From positions 1 through 6,959 of the forward strand of contig CAKTYF010000101.1 of the NCBI GenBank assembly GCA_934631995.1: a stretch of DNA of 6,959 bases. Direction: 5' to 3'. Shown piece after piece: positions 1 through 6,816 of this stretch. The position numbers and the translations under genes are program-made. The notes under the pieces are model-generated. The model did not search any database. It saw nothing but the letters and a program-made list of their open reading frames with translations, and was not told where the DNA came from. This DNA comes from an uncultured Eggerthellaceae bacterium. GTDB lineage: Bacteria; Actinomycetota; Coriobacteriia; Coriobacteriales; Eggerthellaceae. The stretch's first letter is position 1. Each line of letters opens with the position of its first letter.

Positions 1-4
1 GCTC

Positions 5-907
5 ATGAGTAAGCGCACGACTCCTGAAAAGCTGCGAACACAGCGGCGTTTACTGGTGACTTTCGTGCTGGCGTTGGCGCTGATTGTGTTTTCCCTGGTG
101 GCGCCTTTGCTTTGCCAGCATGATCCCGTTGATGCGAATTTGAGCCTTGCCAATGGAGCCCCCAATGACGAATACCTTATGGGAACCGACTCTTTGGGAC
201 GCTGCGTTTTGTGCCGGGTGCTCAGCGGTCTGCAGACCACCATCTTTTCAGCGTTGCTTGTGGTGGTGGCCAGCGCCGTTATTGGCTCTATCGTTGGCTC
301 GCTGTCGGGCTATGTGGGCGGCGCTTTCGATTCCGTTGTTATGCGTATCACCGATGCGTTCATGGCATTTCCCGCGCTGGTGCTGGGCATTGCTATTGCG
401 GGACTTTTGGGCGGCGGCTTGAACAACGCCATTATTGCGTTGGTGGTTCCTGGTTGGACACGGTTTGCGCGCCTTGCGCGTTCGTCTGTTCTGTCGCTGA
501 AAGAGCGTCCATTCGTGCTTGCTGCCATCATGAGCGGCCTTTCCAAGCCGGTGATTGCGCTGCGGCATGTGCTACCGAATATTTTGCCGCCTTTAGTGGT
601 TATGGCCTGCCTTGATGTGGGCGGTTCCATGCTGAATTTGGCGGGCTTGTCGTTTTTGGGCCTGGGTGCGTCGCCCCCTTCGCCTGAATTGGGCGCCATG
701 ATCAACCAAGCATCGAACACGATGCAGACAACTCCGTGGGCGGTTTTTGCACCGGGTGCGGTCATTTTGATTGTGGTGGTGATTCTTAATCTGTTTGGTG
801 ATGCCGTAAACGATGTTCTTGGCAAGCACCATGTGGATAATGTACGTGTGAAAAGCATCTTTAGAAAGAGGAAGGCATATGAAGAAAACGAACGTGAAAC
901 TGCATAG
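5..907 (+). CDS. ABC transporter permease, DppC/OppC/NikC type
   Basis: Inner-membrane permease of a peptide/nickel-type ABC importer, 300 aa, the usual length for DppC/NikC. The N terminus is basic (residues 1-15), followed by a first membrane segment at about 15-36. The family motif after TM1 is visible as GTDSLGR (60-66). Further hydrophobic segments lie at about 78-101, 113-135, 140-150, 195-220 and 247-267. The cytoplasmic EAA-type loop that contacts the ATPase is at about 171-192 and contains the conserved RHVLPN. The C-terminal family motif GLSFLGLGASPPSPELG is at 214-230. Where relatives usually read GRDxxSR, this protein reads GRCVLCR, a CxxC at residues 67-70. The ATG lies in ATGA, so an upstream gene may end at the TGA at positions 6-8, probably the DppB/NikB-type partner. 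The 3' end overlaps the binding-protein gene by 29 nt. Family assignment is firm; the substrate is not determined. Confidence 0.95.
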   Translation: MSKRTTPEKLRTQRRLLVTFVLALALIVFSLVAPLLCQHDPVDANLSLANGAPNDEYLMGTDSLGRCVLCRVLSGLQTTIFSALLVVVASAVIGSIVGSLSGYVGGAFDSVVMRITDAFMAFPALVLGIAIAGLLGGGLNNAIIALVVPGWTRFARLARSSVLSLKERPFVLAAIMSGLSKPVIALRHVLPNILPPLVVMACLDVGGSMLNLAGLSFLGLGASPPSPELGAMINQASNTMQTTPWAVFAPGAVILIVVVILNLFGDAVNDVLGKHHVDNVRVKSIFRKRKAYEENERETA

Positions 908-2456
908 TCGTCTTCTGGGCGCTGGTCTGGCCGTTGCCCTTGCGGCTGCGGCAGCTATGGGTCTTGCGGGCTGTTCTGCTTCGGGCTCCAGCGCCAGCGG
1001 AAGTGCAGCCGCGAAAAGCGACACCATGAATGTGGCATGGACCTCGAACGCGGGCGACTACAACATTGACCCCACCAACAACTACATGGGTTGGCAGGGC
1101 TCCTACCTGGGTATTTATGAGCAGCTCTATCGCATCGATGGCAATTTTGAGCCTCAGCCTATGTTGGCGCAATCTGCAGAGATGGTAAACGACACCACGT
1201 GGAAGATTACGCTGCGCGACAACGTTACGTTCCAAAACGGCAACAAAATGGACGCCGCTGCGGTAAAGGCGAGCTTGGAGCGCGCTATTTCCATGAATGA
1301 CCGCGCTAAGAAATCTTTGGATATTGCTAGCATGACAGCCGAAGGCAATATTTTGACGATTGTGACGAACGGCACGAATTACGGCTTCGTAAATGAGCTG
1401 TGCGAACCGGTTACGTCTATCATCGATGTGAACTCGGGCGCCGCCGACAACATGCCAGTGGGTACTGGTCCCTACAAAATTGACTCCTTCGCCGACAATG
1501 GCGATGTGCAGGTTTCCGCATATGAGGGTTATTGGCAAGGCGAGCCTAAAATCAAGAAGGTAAACGCTCTGTACTTGACCGATGACCGCTCCAAGGTTTC
1601 CGCGCTGCAGAACAACGAAGTCTGCGCTCTGATGAACGTCGCGGATGATCAGCTGTCCGTGCTGAGCGATACCTCCAAGTACACCGTGTATCAGAGCAAC
1701 CAGGCGCGTGCCCACATGCTCTACTTCAACATGAAGAGCGAGATCATGAGTGACGATGCCGTGCGTCAGGCAGTGAGCATGTGCATTGACCGCAACTCGT
1801 ACGTGAAGGCCATCTACAACAACGGTGCGCAAGCCGCTCACGCGGTGTTCCCCGATTCTTCGGGTTATGCCGATGGTGTGACGTCTTTGACCTTCGATGC
1901 TGAGAAGGCGAAGCAGGTTCTTGCCGATGCCGGCTACGCCGATACCGACGGTGACGGCATTCTGGATAAGGACGGTAAGAAGCTCTCCCTGCGCATTTGC
2001 ACGTACGAGGCAAACGCTGCGCTGCCTAAGGATTGCGAAGCGCTGTCTTCCCAGCTCAGCAAGATTGGTATTGAATGCAGCATTGAAGTTGCCGAAAAGA
2101 TTGGCGCTCGCTTGAACCAGAGCGATTGGGAAATTGGCACCATGGCGTATTCCACGTTGCCCACGGGCAACCCCTACACGTACCTGTCCACCGTTTTGGG
2201 CACCGATGGCAGCGCGAACTACGGTAAATACAGCGACGCCCAGGTCGATGAGCTGTTGGCTCAGCTGAAGCAGACAAAGGATGAAGCCACTCAAAAGCAG
2301 CTTGTGCAGCAGATTCAGCAAATTGCGCTGGATGATCATGCATACGTGTATATGGTTCACATGCTGGTCAACGATGTAACGTCAGCAAACGTTGAGAATC
2401 TGAAAATGCACGGTCAGTATGACTGGCTGAGCTACCAGATGGATTACAAGGACTAA
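879..2456 (+). CDS. ABC transporter substrate-binding lipoprotein, SBP_bac_5 family
   Basis: Extracytoplasmic solute-binding lipoprotein of 525 aa, the size of DppA/OppA/NikA proteins. Residues 1-31 are a lipoprotein signal peptide with lipobox LAGC and the lipidated cysteine at C32, followed by a Ser/Ala/Gly-rich linker (33-47). Family landmarks are VGTGPYKI (194-201), YEGYWQGEPKIKKV (215-228), LYFNMKSEIMSDDAVRQAV (281-299) and the acidic GYADTDGDGILDKDG (352-366), typical of cluster-5 binding proteins. A strong Shine-Dalgarno, GAGGAAGG (868-875), sits 3 nt before the ATG and inside the end of the permease gene. It captures substrate for the adjacent permease and ATPases. It lies between a permease gene and the ATPase genes, whereas in many dpp/nik operons the binding-protein gene comes first. 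The substrate may be a peptide, nickel or another metal chelate; the sequence alone does not decide. Confidence 0.95.
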   Translation: MKKTNVKLHSRLLGAGLAVALAAAAAMGLAGCSASGSSASGSAAAKSDTMNVAWTSNAGDYNIDPTNNYMGWQGSYLGIYEQLYRIDGNFEPQPMLAQSAEMVNDTTWKITLRDNVTFQNGNKMDAAAVKASLERAISMNDRAKKSLDIASMTAEGNILTIVTNGTNYGFVNELCEPVTSIIDVNSGAADNMPVGTGPYKIDSFADNGDVQVSAYEGYWQGEPKIKKVNALYLTDDRSKVSALQNNEVCALMNVADDQLSVLSDTSKYTVYQSNQARAHMLYFNMKSEIMSDDAVRQAVSMCIDRNSYVKAIYNNGAQAAHAVFPDSSGYADGVTSLTFDAEKAKQVLADAGYADTDGDGILDKDGKKLSLRICTYEANAALPKDCEALSSQLSKIGIECSIEVAEKIGARLNQSDWEIGTMAYSTLPTGNPYTYLSTVLGTDGSANYGKYSDAQVDELLAQLKQTKDEATQKQLVQQIQQIALDDHAYVYMVHMLVNDVTSANVENLKMHGQYDWLSYQMDYKD

Positions 2457-2468
2457 CGAACAAGTATC

Positions 2469-3254
2469 ATGGCTGCTTTGCTTGAAATAAACAACGTGAA
2501 CGTCTCCTACGATGGTAGCGCCGTCTTGCACGGCGCCACCATCCGGGTGGAGCAAGGCTCCGTTGTGGGTATTGCAGGGGAATCGGGAAGCGGTAAAAGT
2601 ACCTTGATTCATGCTGCCTTGGGTGTTCTTCCCAAAGGGGGCTCCATCGATAGCGGTTCGTTTTTCTTTGAGGGGCAAGACCTGGGCGCTTTCTCGCCTA
2701 AGGTGCGACGACGCTTTTTTGGAGAGCGCGCAGCTCTGGTCTCTCAAAGTCCCCAGGCCACGTTTAGCCCGGTGCGCACGATTGGCTCGCAATATCGTGA
2801 GGTCATGCGCCTGCGTAAGGGGGCGAGCCGCAAAGAAGCCGATGCTGCATCGGTGGAATTGCTTTTGCGTTTGGGGTTCGATAACCCAAGCGAAGTGCTA
2901 AGGAGTTACGTTTTCGAGCTTTCGGGGGGCATGGCGCAGCGAGCTGCAATCGGCATGGCGCTGGTCGCCAACCCCAAGCTTTTGTTCGCCGACGAGCCCA
3001 CGGCGGCGCTGGATGTAACCGCACAAGCCCAGGTGGTCAGCGAGCTCATGCGTATCAACCGGGAACTGGGCACGTCTATGGTGGTTATTTCTCACAACAT
3101 TGCCGTTTTGGCGCACCTGTCGAACTACCTGTACGTCATGAAGGAAGGGCGAATTGTAGAAGAAGGCGCTCCGGATCAGCTGGTTGCCCATCCCAGCCAC
3201 CCGTATACCCAAATGCTTATGGATGCTGTTCCGCGGTTTGGGGGCAAGCAATGA
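2469..3254 (+). CDS. ABC transporter ATP-binding protein, short NikD-like type
   Basis: Cytoplasmic ATPase subunit of the same importer, 261 aa. All nucleotide-binding motifs are present: Walker A GESGSGKST (37-45), Q-loop glutamine Q93 in SQSPQATFSP, signature LSGGMAQR (151-158), Walker B LLFADEP (171-177) with catalytic E176, D-loop AALD (179-182) and H-loop H209. The C terminus carries HPYTQML, a motif found in peptide/nickel ATPases. The protein stops soon after it and lacks the longer C-terminal (oligo_HPY) extension of OppD/DppD, so its size matches NikD. It starts 12 nt after the binding-protein stop. No clear Shine-Dalgarno is seen, so coupling to upstream translation is likely. The stop overlaps the next start in ATGA. 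ABC ATPase identity is certain; the NikD-like label rests on length and gene order. Confidence 0.95.
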   Translation: MAALLEINNVNVSYDGSAVLHGATIRVEQGSVVGIAGESGSGKSTLIHAALGVLPKGGSIDSGSFFFEGQDLGAFSPKVRRRFFGERAALVSQSPQATFSPVRTIGSQYREVMRLRKGASRKEADAASVELLLRLGFDNPSEVLRSYVFELSGGMAQRAAIGMALVANPKLLFADEPTAALDVTAQAQVVSELMRINRELGTSMVVISHNIAVLAHLSNYLYVMKEGRIVEEGAPDQLVAHPSHPYTQMLMDAVPRFGGKQ

Positions 3255-4003
3255 TTGCTCTGGAAGTGCAAGATGTGACGAAGCGTTTCCCCTCTATGGA
3301 GCGTGCGGCGCTTGATAAGGTCAGTTTTCAGGTGGAGCAGGGAACGTGCTTGGGTATTGTGGGTGGCAGCGGCTGCGGAAAAAGCACGCTGGCGCGCATT
3401 GCGATGATGCTTGAACAACCTGATAGCGGGCGGGTTCTGCTTTTCGGAGACAAGATTGGCGGCAGGGATTTGAAGTCCGCCCGTGACGTTTACCGCACCA
3501 TGCAGATGATTTTTCAAAACCCGATTGATTCCTTCGACCCGCGCCGCACCCTTGGCTTCTCCCTGATGGAACCAGGAAGAAGCTTTGGCCTTTCGCGTGC
3601 CGAAGCGGAACAGAAAGCGCGCGCGTTGTTGGTTTCTGTGGGCTTGGATGAAAGCTTTTTCGAGCGCTATCCCTCGCAGGTTAGCGGCGGACAATGCCAA
3701 CGTGCTGCCATTGCGCGCGCTTTGATGACCGACTCTTCGGTGCTTATCTGCGATGAAATCACCAGTGCGCTGGATGTGACCACGCAAGCGCGTATTGTGG
3801 AGTTGATTGCCCAGCTCAAAGAGAAGGTGACCATCGTTTTCATCACGCATGATCTTGCTTTGGCGTCAAATATCTGCGACAACTTGGTGGTTATGGAAAA
3901 AGGCTGCGTTGTAGAATGCGGCCCAGCGTGCGATGTTCTGGAACACCCCCAATCCGATTATACGAAGCTTTTGCTTTCTTCGGTATACACGCTCAACGGG
4001 TAA
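3251..4003 (+). CDS. ABC transporter ATP-binding protein, short NikE-like type
   Basis: Second ATPase of the importer, 250 aa, expected to form a heterodimer with the preceding one. Motifs: Walker A GGSGCGKST (38-46), Q-loop Q89 in FQNPIDSFDPR, signature VSGGQCQR (144-151; Val replaces the usual Leu), Walker B VLICDEI (164-170) with E169, D-loop SALD (172-175) and H-loop H200. The sequence FQNPxxSxxPR and the DxTTQARI segment after the D-loop are typical of the OppF/DppF/NikE branch. Like its partner it lacks the long C-terminal extension of OppF/DppF. The start codon lies in the ATGA shared with the preceding stop (4-nt overlap), a standard sign of translational coupling. The MATE gene starts 5 nt after its stop. 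Confidence 0.95.
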   Translation: MIALEVQDVTKRFPSMERAALDKVSFQVEQGTCLGIVGGSGCGKSTLARIAMMLEQPDSGRVLLFGDKIGGRDLKSARDVYRTMQMIFQNPIDSFDPRRTLGFSLMEPGRSFGLSRAEAEQKARALLVSVGLDESFFERYPSQVSGGQCQRAAIARALMTDSSVLICDEITSALDVTTQARIVELIAQLKEKVTIVFITHDLALASNICDNLVVMEKGCVVECGPACDVLEHPQSDYTKLLLSSVYTLNG

Positions 4004-4008
4004 TCGTT

Positions 4009-5448
4009 ATGGCTGTTGATTTCACCGAAGGTGCTCTGGGAAAAAGCGTTTTTCGATTTGCGGTTCCTCTTTTAGGCGCGAGCCTTATCCAGCTGCTTTA
4101 TTCAGCGGTGGATGTTCTCTTCGCCGGCAATGTTTTAGGTTCGGCGGGCATGGCAGCGCTGGGTTCTTCTTCTTTAGTTGCTTATTGCGCCGTGAGCTTC
4201 TTTTTGGGCGTTTCCGTTGGGTCGAATGTGGTGGCGGCGCGTGCGTTCGGCGCGCGCGACGTTTCGGGTATGGAAAAGACGGTGGGCACGTCGCTTGTGC
4301 TCGCGGTGATCTGGGGTGTTGCTTGTGCGGCGGTGGGATTCTTTGCTGCCCGCTTCATCGTGGCTGGCATGGACGTTCCTGTCTCGGTTTTGGACGATGC
4401 CGCACTGTACCTGCGGGTCTACTTCTTATCGCTGCCGTTTATCATCGTCTACAACATGGCTTCGGCGTGCTTGCGCGCTTTTGGCGATTCGCAATCTCCG
4501 TTGCAAGCTCAAGTTTTGGGTGGCGTACTCAACGTTGTGCTGGATGCGCTGTTTTTGCTGGTCATTGATGGGGGCGTTGCGGGCATCGCGTGGTCAACGT
4601 TTGCAGCGCAAGGATGTGCGTGCGTCTATGCTTTGTGGCGTTTACGCAGACCAGGACTTCCTTGCGTGCTGTGCTGGCGCTTGCTGCGCCTGGATGCCTG
4701 TACCGCAAAAGAAATCATGCGGCTTGGTTTTCCTTCGGGGGTGCAGTCGCTCATGATGACGTTTTCCAATGTGCTTATTCAATACGTGGTGAACGGCACG
4801 GGAGAGGCAGGCATTGCGGCGTTTACGGCGTATTTCCGTGTTGAGCTGCTTATTTATGAGCCGTTAGTGGTGCTTGGTCAAACGGTAACGGTGCTTACGG
4901 CTCAAAACACAGGCGCGCATCGCCATGAGCGTGTTCATAAAGGGGTTCGAATCTGCCTTGCCATGGGTTTGGGATTCAGCATTGCAACGGCGGTTGTCTT
5001 GCTGCTGGTGCGACACCCGCTCATGGGCTTGTTCGTGAGCGATGCTGAAGTGATTTCGCTGGGCAGCGCTATCATGATGACTACGCTGCCGTTTTACTGG
5101 CTGTATGCGTTTGTTGAGACGTATGCGGGTGCCAGCAGGGGCGTGGGCAACACACGCGTTCCTATGGTGGTGATTCTTCTGTGCTTCGCATGTATGCGCT
5201 TGGGGCTTTTGTACCTAACTCCGTTGGGCACCTTGGGCGTTGCCGGTATTGCTTGCGTTTATCCTTTGACCTGGGCTTGCGCCGCGCTTTCGCTGTCCAT
5301 CTACTACTTCAAGGTTATTCATCCCCGTATGCATTCGCTGCAGGATAATCCTCATCCGAACAAATCATCGGCCGATTGTGGCGCGAGCGCTGTGGGCTGT
5401 CATTCGGTTCCGGACGCACAAGAAAGCGGTGAAGGAGCGCGCGGGTAG
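4009..5448 (+). CDS. MATE family efflux transporter
   Basis: Polytopic inner-membrane exporter of the MATE family (MepA/DinF/NorM relatives), 479 aa from this start. Such proteins usually expel cationic drugs or small metabolites in exchange for Na+ or H+. The two homologous halves are visible: half one (about 15-210) has YSAVDVLFAGNVLG (31-44), GVSVGSNVVAARAFGARD (67-84) and RAFGDSQSPL (156-165); half two (about 240-435) has the matching RGVGNTRVPM (377-386). About twelve hydrophobic segments fit the family. The frame is open back to 3916, but that stretch overlaps the ATPase gene in another frame and would add a non-family N terminus. The ATG at 4009, 5 nt after the ATPase stop, begins the usual short MATE N terminus. 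No good Shine-Dalgarno is seen, so coupling is likely. The last ~40 residues form a hydrophilic tail whose end lies in a repeat element (5408-5472). Confidence 0.93.
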   Translation: MAVDFTEGALGKSVFRFAVPLLGASLIQLLYSAVDVLFAGNVLGSAGMAALGSSSLVAYCAVSFFLGVSVGSNVVAARAFGARDVSGMEKTVGTSLVLAVIWGVACAAVGFFAARFIVAGMDVPVSVLDDAALYLRVYFLSLPFIIVYNMASACLRAFGDSQSPLQAQVLGGVLNVVLDALFLLVIDGGVAGIAWSTFAAQGCACVYALWRLRRPGLPCVLCWRLLRLDACTAKEIMRLGFPSGVQSLMMTFSNVLIQYVVNGTGEAGIAAFTAYFRVELLIYEPLVVLGQTVTVLTAQNTGAHRHERVHKGVRICLAMGLGFSIATAVVLLLVRHPLMGLFVSDAEVISLGSAIMMTTLPFYWLYAFVETYAGASRGVGNTRVPMVVILLCFACMRLGLLYLTPLGTLGVAGIACVYPLTWACAALSLSIYYFKVIHPRMHSLQDNPHPNKSSADCGASAVGCHSVPDAQESGEGARG

Positions 5449-5472
5449 GAGTTGGGGCCGTGGCAAAGTCCC
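5408..5472 (+). repeat. Copy 1 of a 65-nt diverged direct repeat
   Basis: This stretch aligns without gaps to 6817-6881 (offset 1409): 45 identical bases, 20 transitions and no transversions. The exact core is GAAGGAGCGCGCGGGTAG (5431-5448), which ends in the MATE stop codon. Copy 1 encodes the final MATE residues (PDAQESGEGARG). Downstream of the GTAG at 5445-5448 is an imperfect hairpin (5454-5472). The family is not identified; a REP-like intergenic element is the best guess. Confidence 0.8.
5454..5472 (+). other. Imperfect hairpin in the repeat, after GTAG
   Basis: GGGGCCGT (5454-5461) can pair with AAAGTCCC (5465-5472) around a GGC loop, with one G.T pair and two mismatches in the middle of the stem. 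The second repeat copy (6863-6881) keeps this fold: two G-C pairs become A-T and one T-A becomes C-G. A GTAG tetranucleotide lies 5 nt upstream (5445-5448). A competing fold pairs GGGGCC (5454-5459) with GGTCCC (5476-5481), with one G.T pair. No T-run follows either fold, so a standard intrinsic terminator is not supported, although the hairpin could still protect or attenuate the mRNA end. Confidence 0.45.
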
Positions 5473-5493
5473 CCCGGTCCCTATCGCTCACTG

Positions 5494-5523
5494 TTGTCAA
5501 ATTACCCCACCTTTTGTCAACAA
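5494..5523. promoter_or_regulatory. Paired TTGTCAA motifs, possible operator
   Basis: Two identical heptamers TTGTCAA lie at 5494-5500 and 5514-5520, 20 bp apart start to start, about two helical turns. Between them is a pyrimidine-rich block containing TACCCC. The second heptamer is also part of a short inverted repeat, TTGT-CA-ACAA (5514-5523), and TGTTG (5492-5496) is complementary to CAACA (5518-5522). The motif lies upstream of the surface-protein gene and could be a regulator site. No known operator consensus is recognised. Confidence 0.3.
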
Positions 5524-5588
5524 TATGGAGGGGTCGTAGCGGTAGTTCCTAGATTGCTCCGATTATATGTCCAGCAAGAAGGAGGGTG

Positions 5589-5594
5589 TATACT
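5589..5594 (+). promoter_or_regulatory. Possible -10 box for the BspA-like gene
   Basis: TATACT matches the TATAAT consensus at five of six positions. It would start transcription near 5600 and leave a leader of about 55 nt before the ATG at 5655. No convincing -35 hexamer is found at 16-18 bp spacing, so the promoter is weakly supported or depends on an activator. The change of gene type after the MATE gene and the 206-nt gap make a separate promoter somewhere in this interval likely. Confidence 0.3.
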
Positions 5595-5654
5595 GGAAAG
5601 CCGTAATCTGAGTCTCGTTGAAAAATGACATTGTAAGAGGGTGTGCTTCGGTTC

Positions 5655-6788
5655 ATGAGTAAGGTAGCAAATGTTCTTTTGTCCGTTGTTTTGGTGTTGG
5701 GCCTGGTACCTGCGTTCGCTTTTGCTGGCGAAGGGCGCGCTTTGAACGATGGTCCGGATGCGACGGTCATTGATGACGCTGTGTCCGCTCGCGAAGGTGC
5801 GGCCTTGAACTTGACTGACGGCAATGTCGAACAATCTGAATCCGAAAACGTGACGACTTTCGGTTGGACCGAGTGTGGCACGTGCGAGTGGATGATTGAC
5901 GGTGCGGGTTTATTGACCGTGCGACCCTTGCCGGGCCTTGCTTGCGGCGAGCTTGCGAGCTGGAGTGTTTGGACCGATGTTCCTTGGTATTCCCAGCGCA
6001 AGTCGATAACAGCTGCTCGCATTGAGCCAGGTGTATCCGTTGAAACGTGCCGCTACCTGTTCTATGGCTGCTCGTCGCTTGCTTCCGTTGACTTGTCCGG
6101 TCTGGATACTTCGAAGGTAACGTCCTTGTCGTCTATGTTCACGGACTGTTCTTCGCTTGCGTCTTTGGATTTGTCTTCGTTGGATACGTCGAGCGTGACC
6201 TCTCTGTCGTTTATGTTTGAAGGTTGCGCATCGCTCATCTCGCTTGACCTCACTTCCCTTGACACTTCCAGCGTAACGTCCCTGTCGTATATGTTTTCTG
6301 GTTGCTCGTCGCTTGAGACCCTGGACTTGTCAGCGCTCGACACTTCGAATGTAACGGATATGCGCTTCTTGTTCTCTGGCTGCTCGTCGCTTTCTACTGT
6401 TTACGTATCGGGGTTGTTTACCACCGATGAAGCGCGTTCGTCGGATTTCATGTTTGCTGGCTGCACTTCGCTGGTAGGCGGCGCGGGTACCACGTATAGC
6501 GCCGCGCATACCGATGCGGCGTATGCTCGCATTGATGCTGGAACCAATGATCCCGGCTATTTCACGGGGAGGCGTCCAAAGGGGGAAGGCGATGTGAACG
6601 GCAACGGCGTGCTCAATGTTGTTGACGCGCAGGCGGCTTATGAAATTGCCACGACCGATCATTACGAGAGTCGTTCCGATTATGCTGACATGTGCCATCG
6701 TGCAGATGTAACGCGTAATGGTTCGGTTGATGCTGCGGACGCCTTCGCCATTCAGCGTGCAGCTTTGCGCGGCTGGGATACGTTTTAA
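5655..6788 (+). CDS. Secreted BspA-like (DUF285-type) repeat protein with C-terminal dockerin-like module
   Basis: Predicted exported protein of 377 aa; function unknown. Residues 1-25 form a signal peptide (MSK, then a hydrophobic core ending in AFAFAG). An N-terminal region (about 65-130) contains GTCEWMIDGAGLLTVRP, usual in BspA/DUF285-type surface proteins of gut Firmicutes and Coriobacteriia. Residues 135-265 hold five 26-27-aa repeats of the form MFxGCSSLxxLDLSxLDTSxVTSLS, with a partial sixth from 266 (MFAGCTSL), followed by the usual closing YARID...DPGYFTG. The C terminus has two calcium-loop-like dockerin segments, DVNGNGVLNVVD (313-324) and DVTRNGSVDAAD (351-362). No LPXTG motif or terminal membrane anchor is present, so surface retention may depend on the dockerin-like module. 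The nearest purine-rich ribosome site, AAGAGGG (5635-5641), is 13 nt from this ATG; a GTG at 5643 is in frame but only 1 nt away from it. The repeats could bind host or polysaccharide ligands; this is inference. Confidence 0.85.
   Translation: MSKVANVLLSVVLVLGLVPAFAFAGEGRALNDGPDATVIDDAVSAREGAALNLTDGNVEQSESENVTTFGWTECGTCEWMIDGAGLLTVRPLPGLACGELASWSVWTDVPWYSQRKSITAARIEPGVSVETCRYLFYGCSSLASVDLSGLDTSKVTSLSSMFTDCSSLASLDLSSLDTSSVTSLSFMFEGCASLISLDLTSLDTSSVTSLSYMFSGCSSLETLDLSALDTSNVTDMRFLFSGCSSLSTVYVSGLFTTDEARSSDFMFAGCTSLVGGAGTTYSAAHTDAAYARIDAGTNDPGYFTGRRPKGEGDVNGNGVLNVVDAQAAYEIATTDHYESRSDYADMCHRADVTRNGSVDAADAFAIQRAALRGWDTF
6057..6449 (+). repeat. Tandem 78-bp coding repeats (BspA/DUF285 units)
   Basis: Five tandem units start at 6057, 6135, 6213, 6291 and 6369. 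The first four are 78 nt (26 codons) and the fifth is 81 nt; a partial sixth starts at 6450. Each begins with (M/L)F-x-x-C-(S/A)-S-L, and most continue with DLSxLDTSxVTSL. Units 2 and 3 are the most alike. The fifth has lost the DTSxVTSL part. The repeat DNA could recombine and change the unit number. Confidence 0.85.
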
Positions 6789-6816
6789 GATGTTAGCGGG
6801 GGAACGACGTCGGCGT

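Noticed and set aside
861..2360. 499-codon open frame on the - strand opposite the binding-protein gene
   Set aside because: It is antisense to a clear SBP_bac_5 lipoprotein gene, has no recognisable domain, and is explained by the codon bias of the + strand gene.
3176..3850. 224-codon - strand open frame across both ATPase genes
   Set aside because: It lies opposite two ATPases with complete motifs, and its translation looks like no protein family.
3916..4008. Longer MATE start at 3916
   Set aside because: It would overlap the ATPase gene by 88 nt and add 31 residues unlike a MATE N terminus. The ATG at 4009 gives the usual family start.
5454..5481. Intrinsic terminator after the MATE gene
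   Set aside because: A GC-rich hairpin is present but no T-run follows, so it is described only as a hairpin in the repeat.
5567..5611. 14-codon ORF (MSSKKEGVYWKAVI) in the leader region
   Set aside because: No Shine-Dalgarno precedes it and the possible -10 box lies inside it, so translation is not supported.
5643..5654. GTG start at 5643 for the BspA-like protein
   Set aside because: The only ribosome-site-like stretch (5635-5641) is 1 nt away from it, too close. ATG at 5655 gives a normal signal peptide, though its spacing is long, so GTG is not fully excluded.
6062..6343. 93-codon - strand open frame opposite the BspA-like repeats
   Set aside because: Its repetitive translation is a mirror of the 78-bp coding repeats on the + strand.
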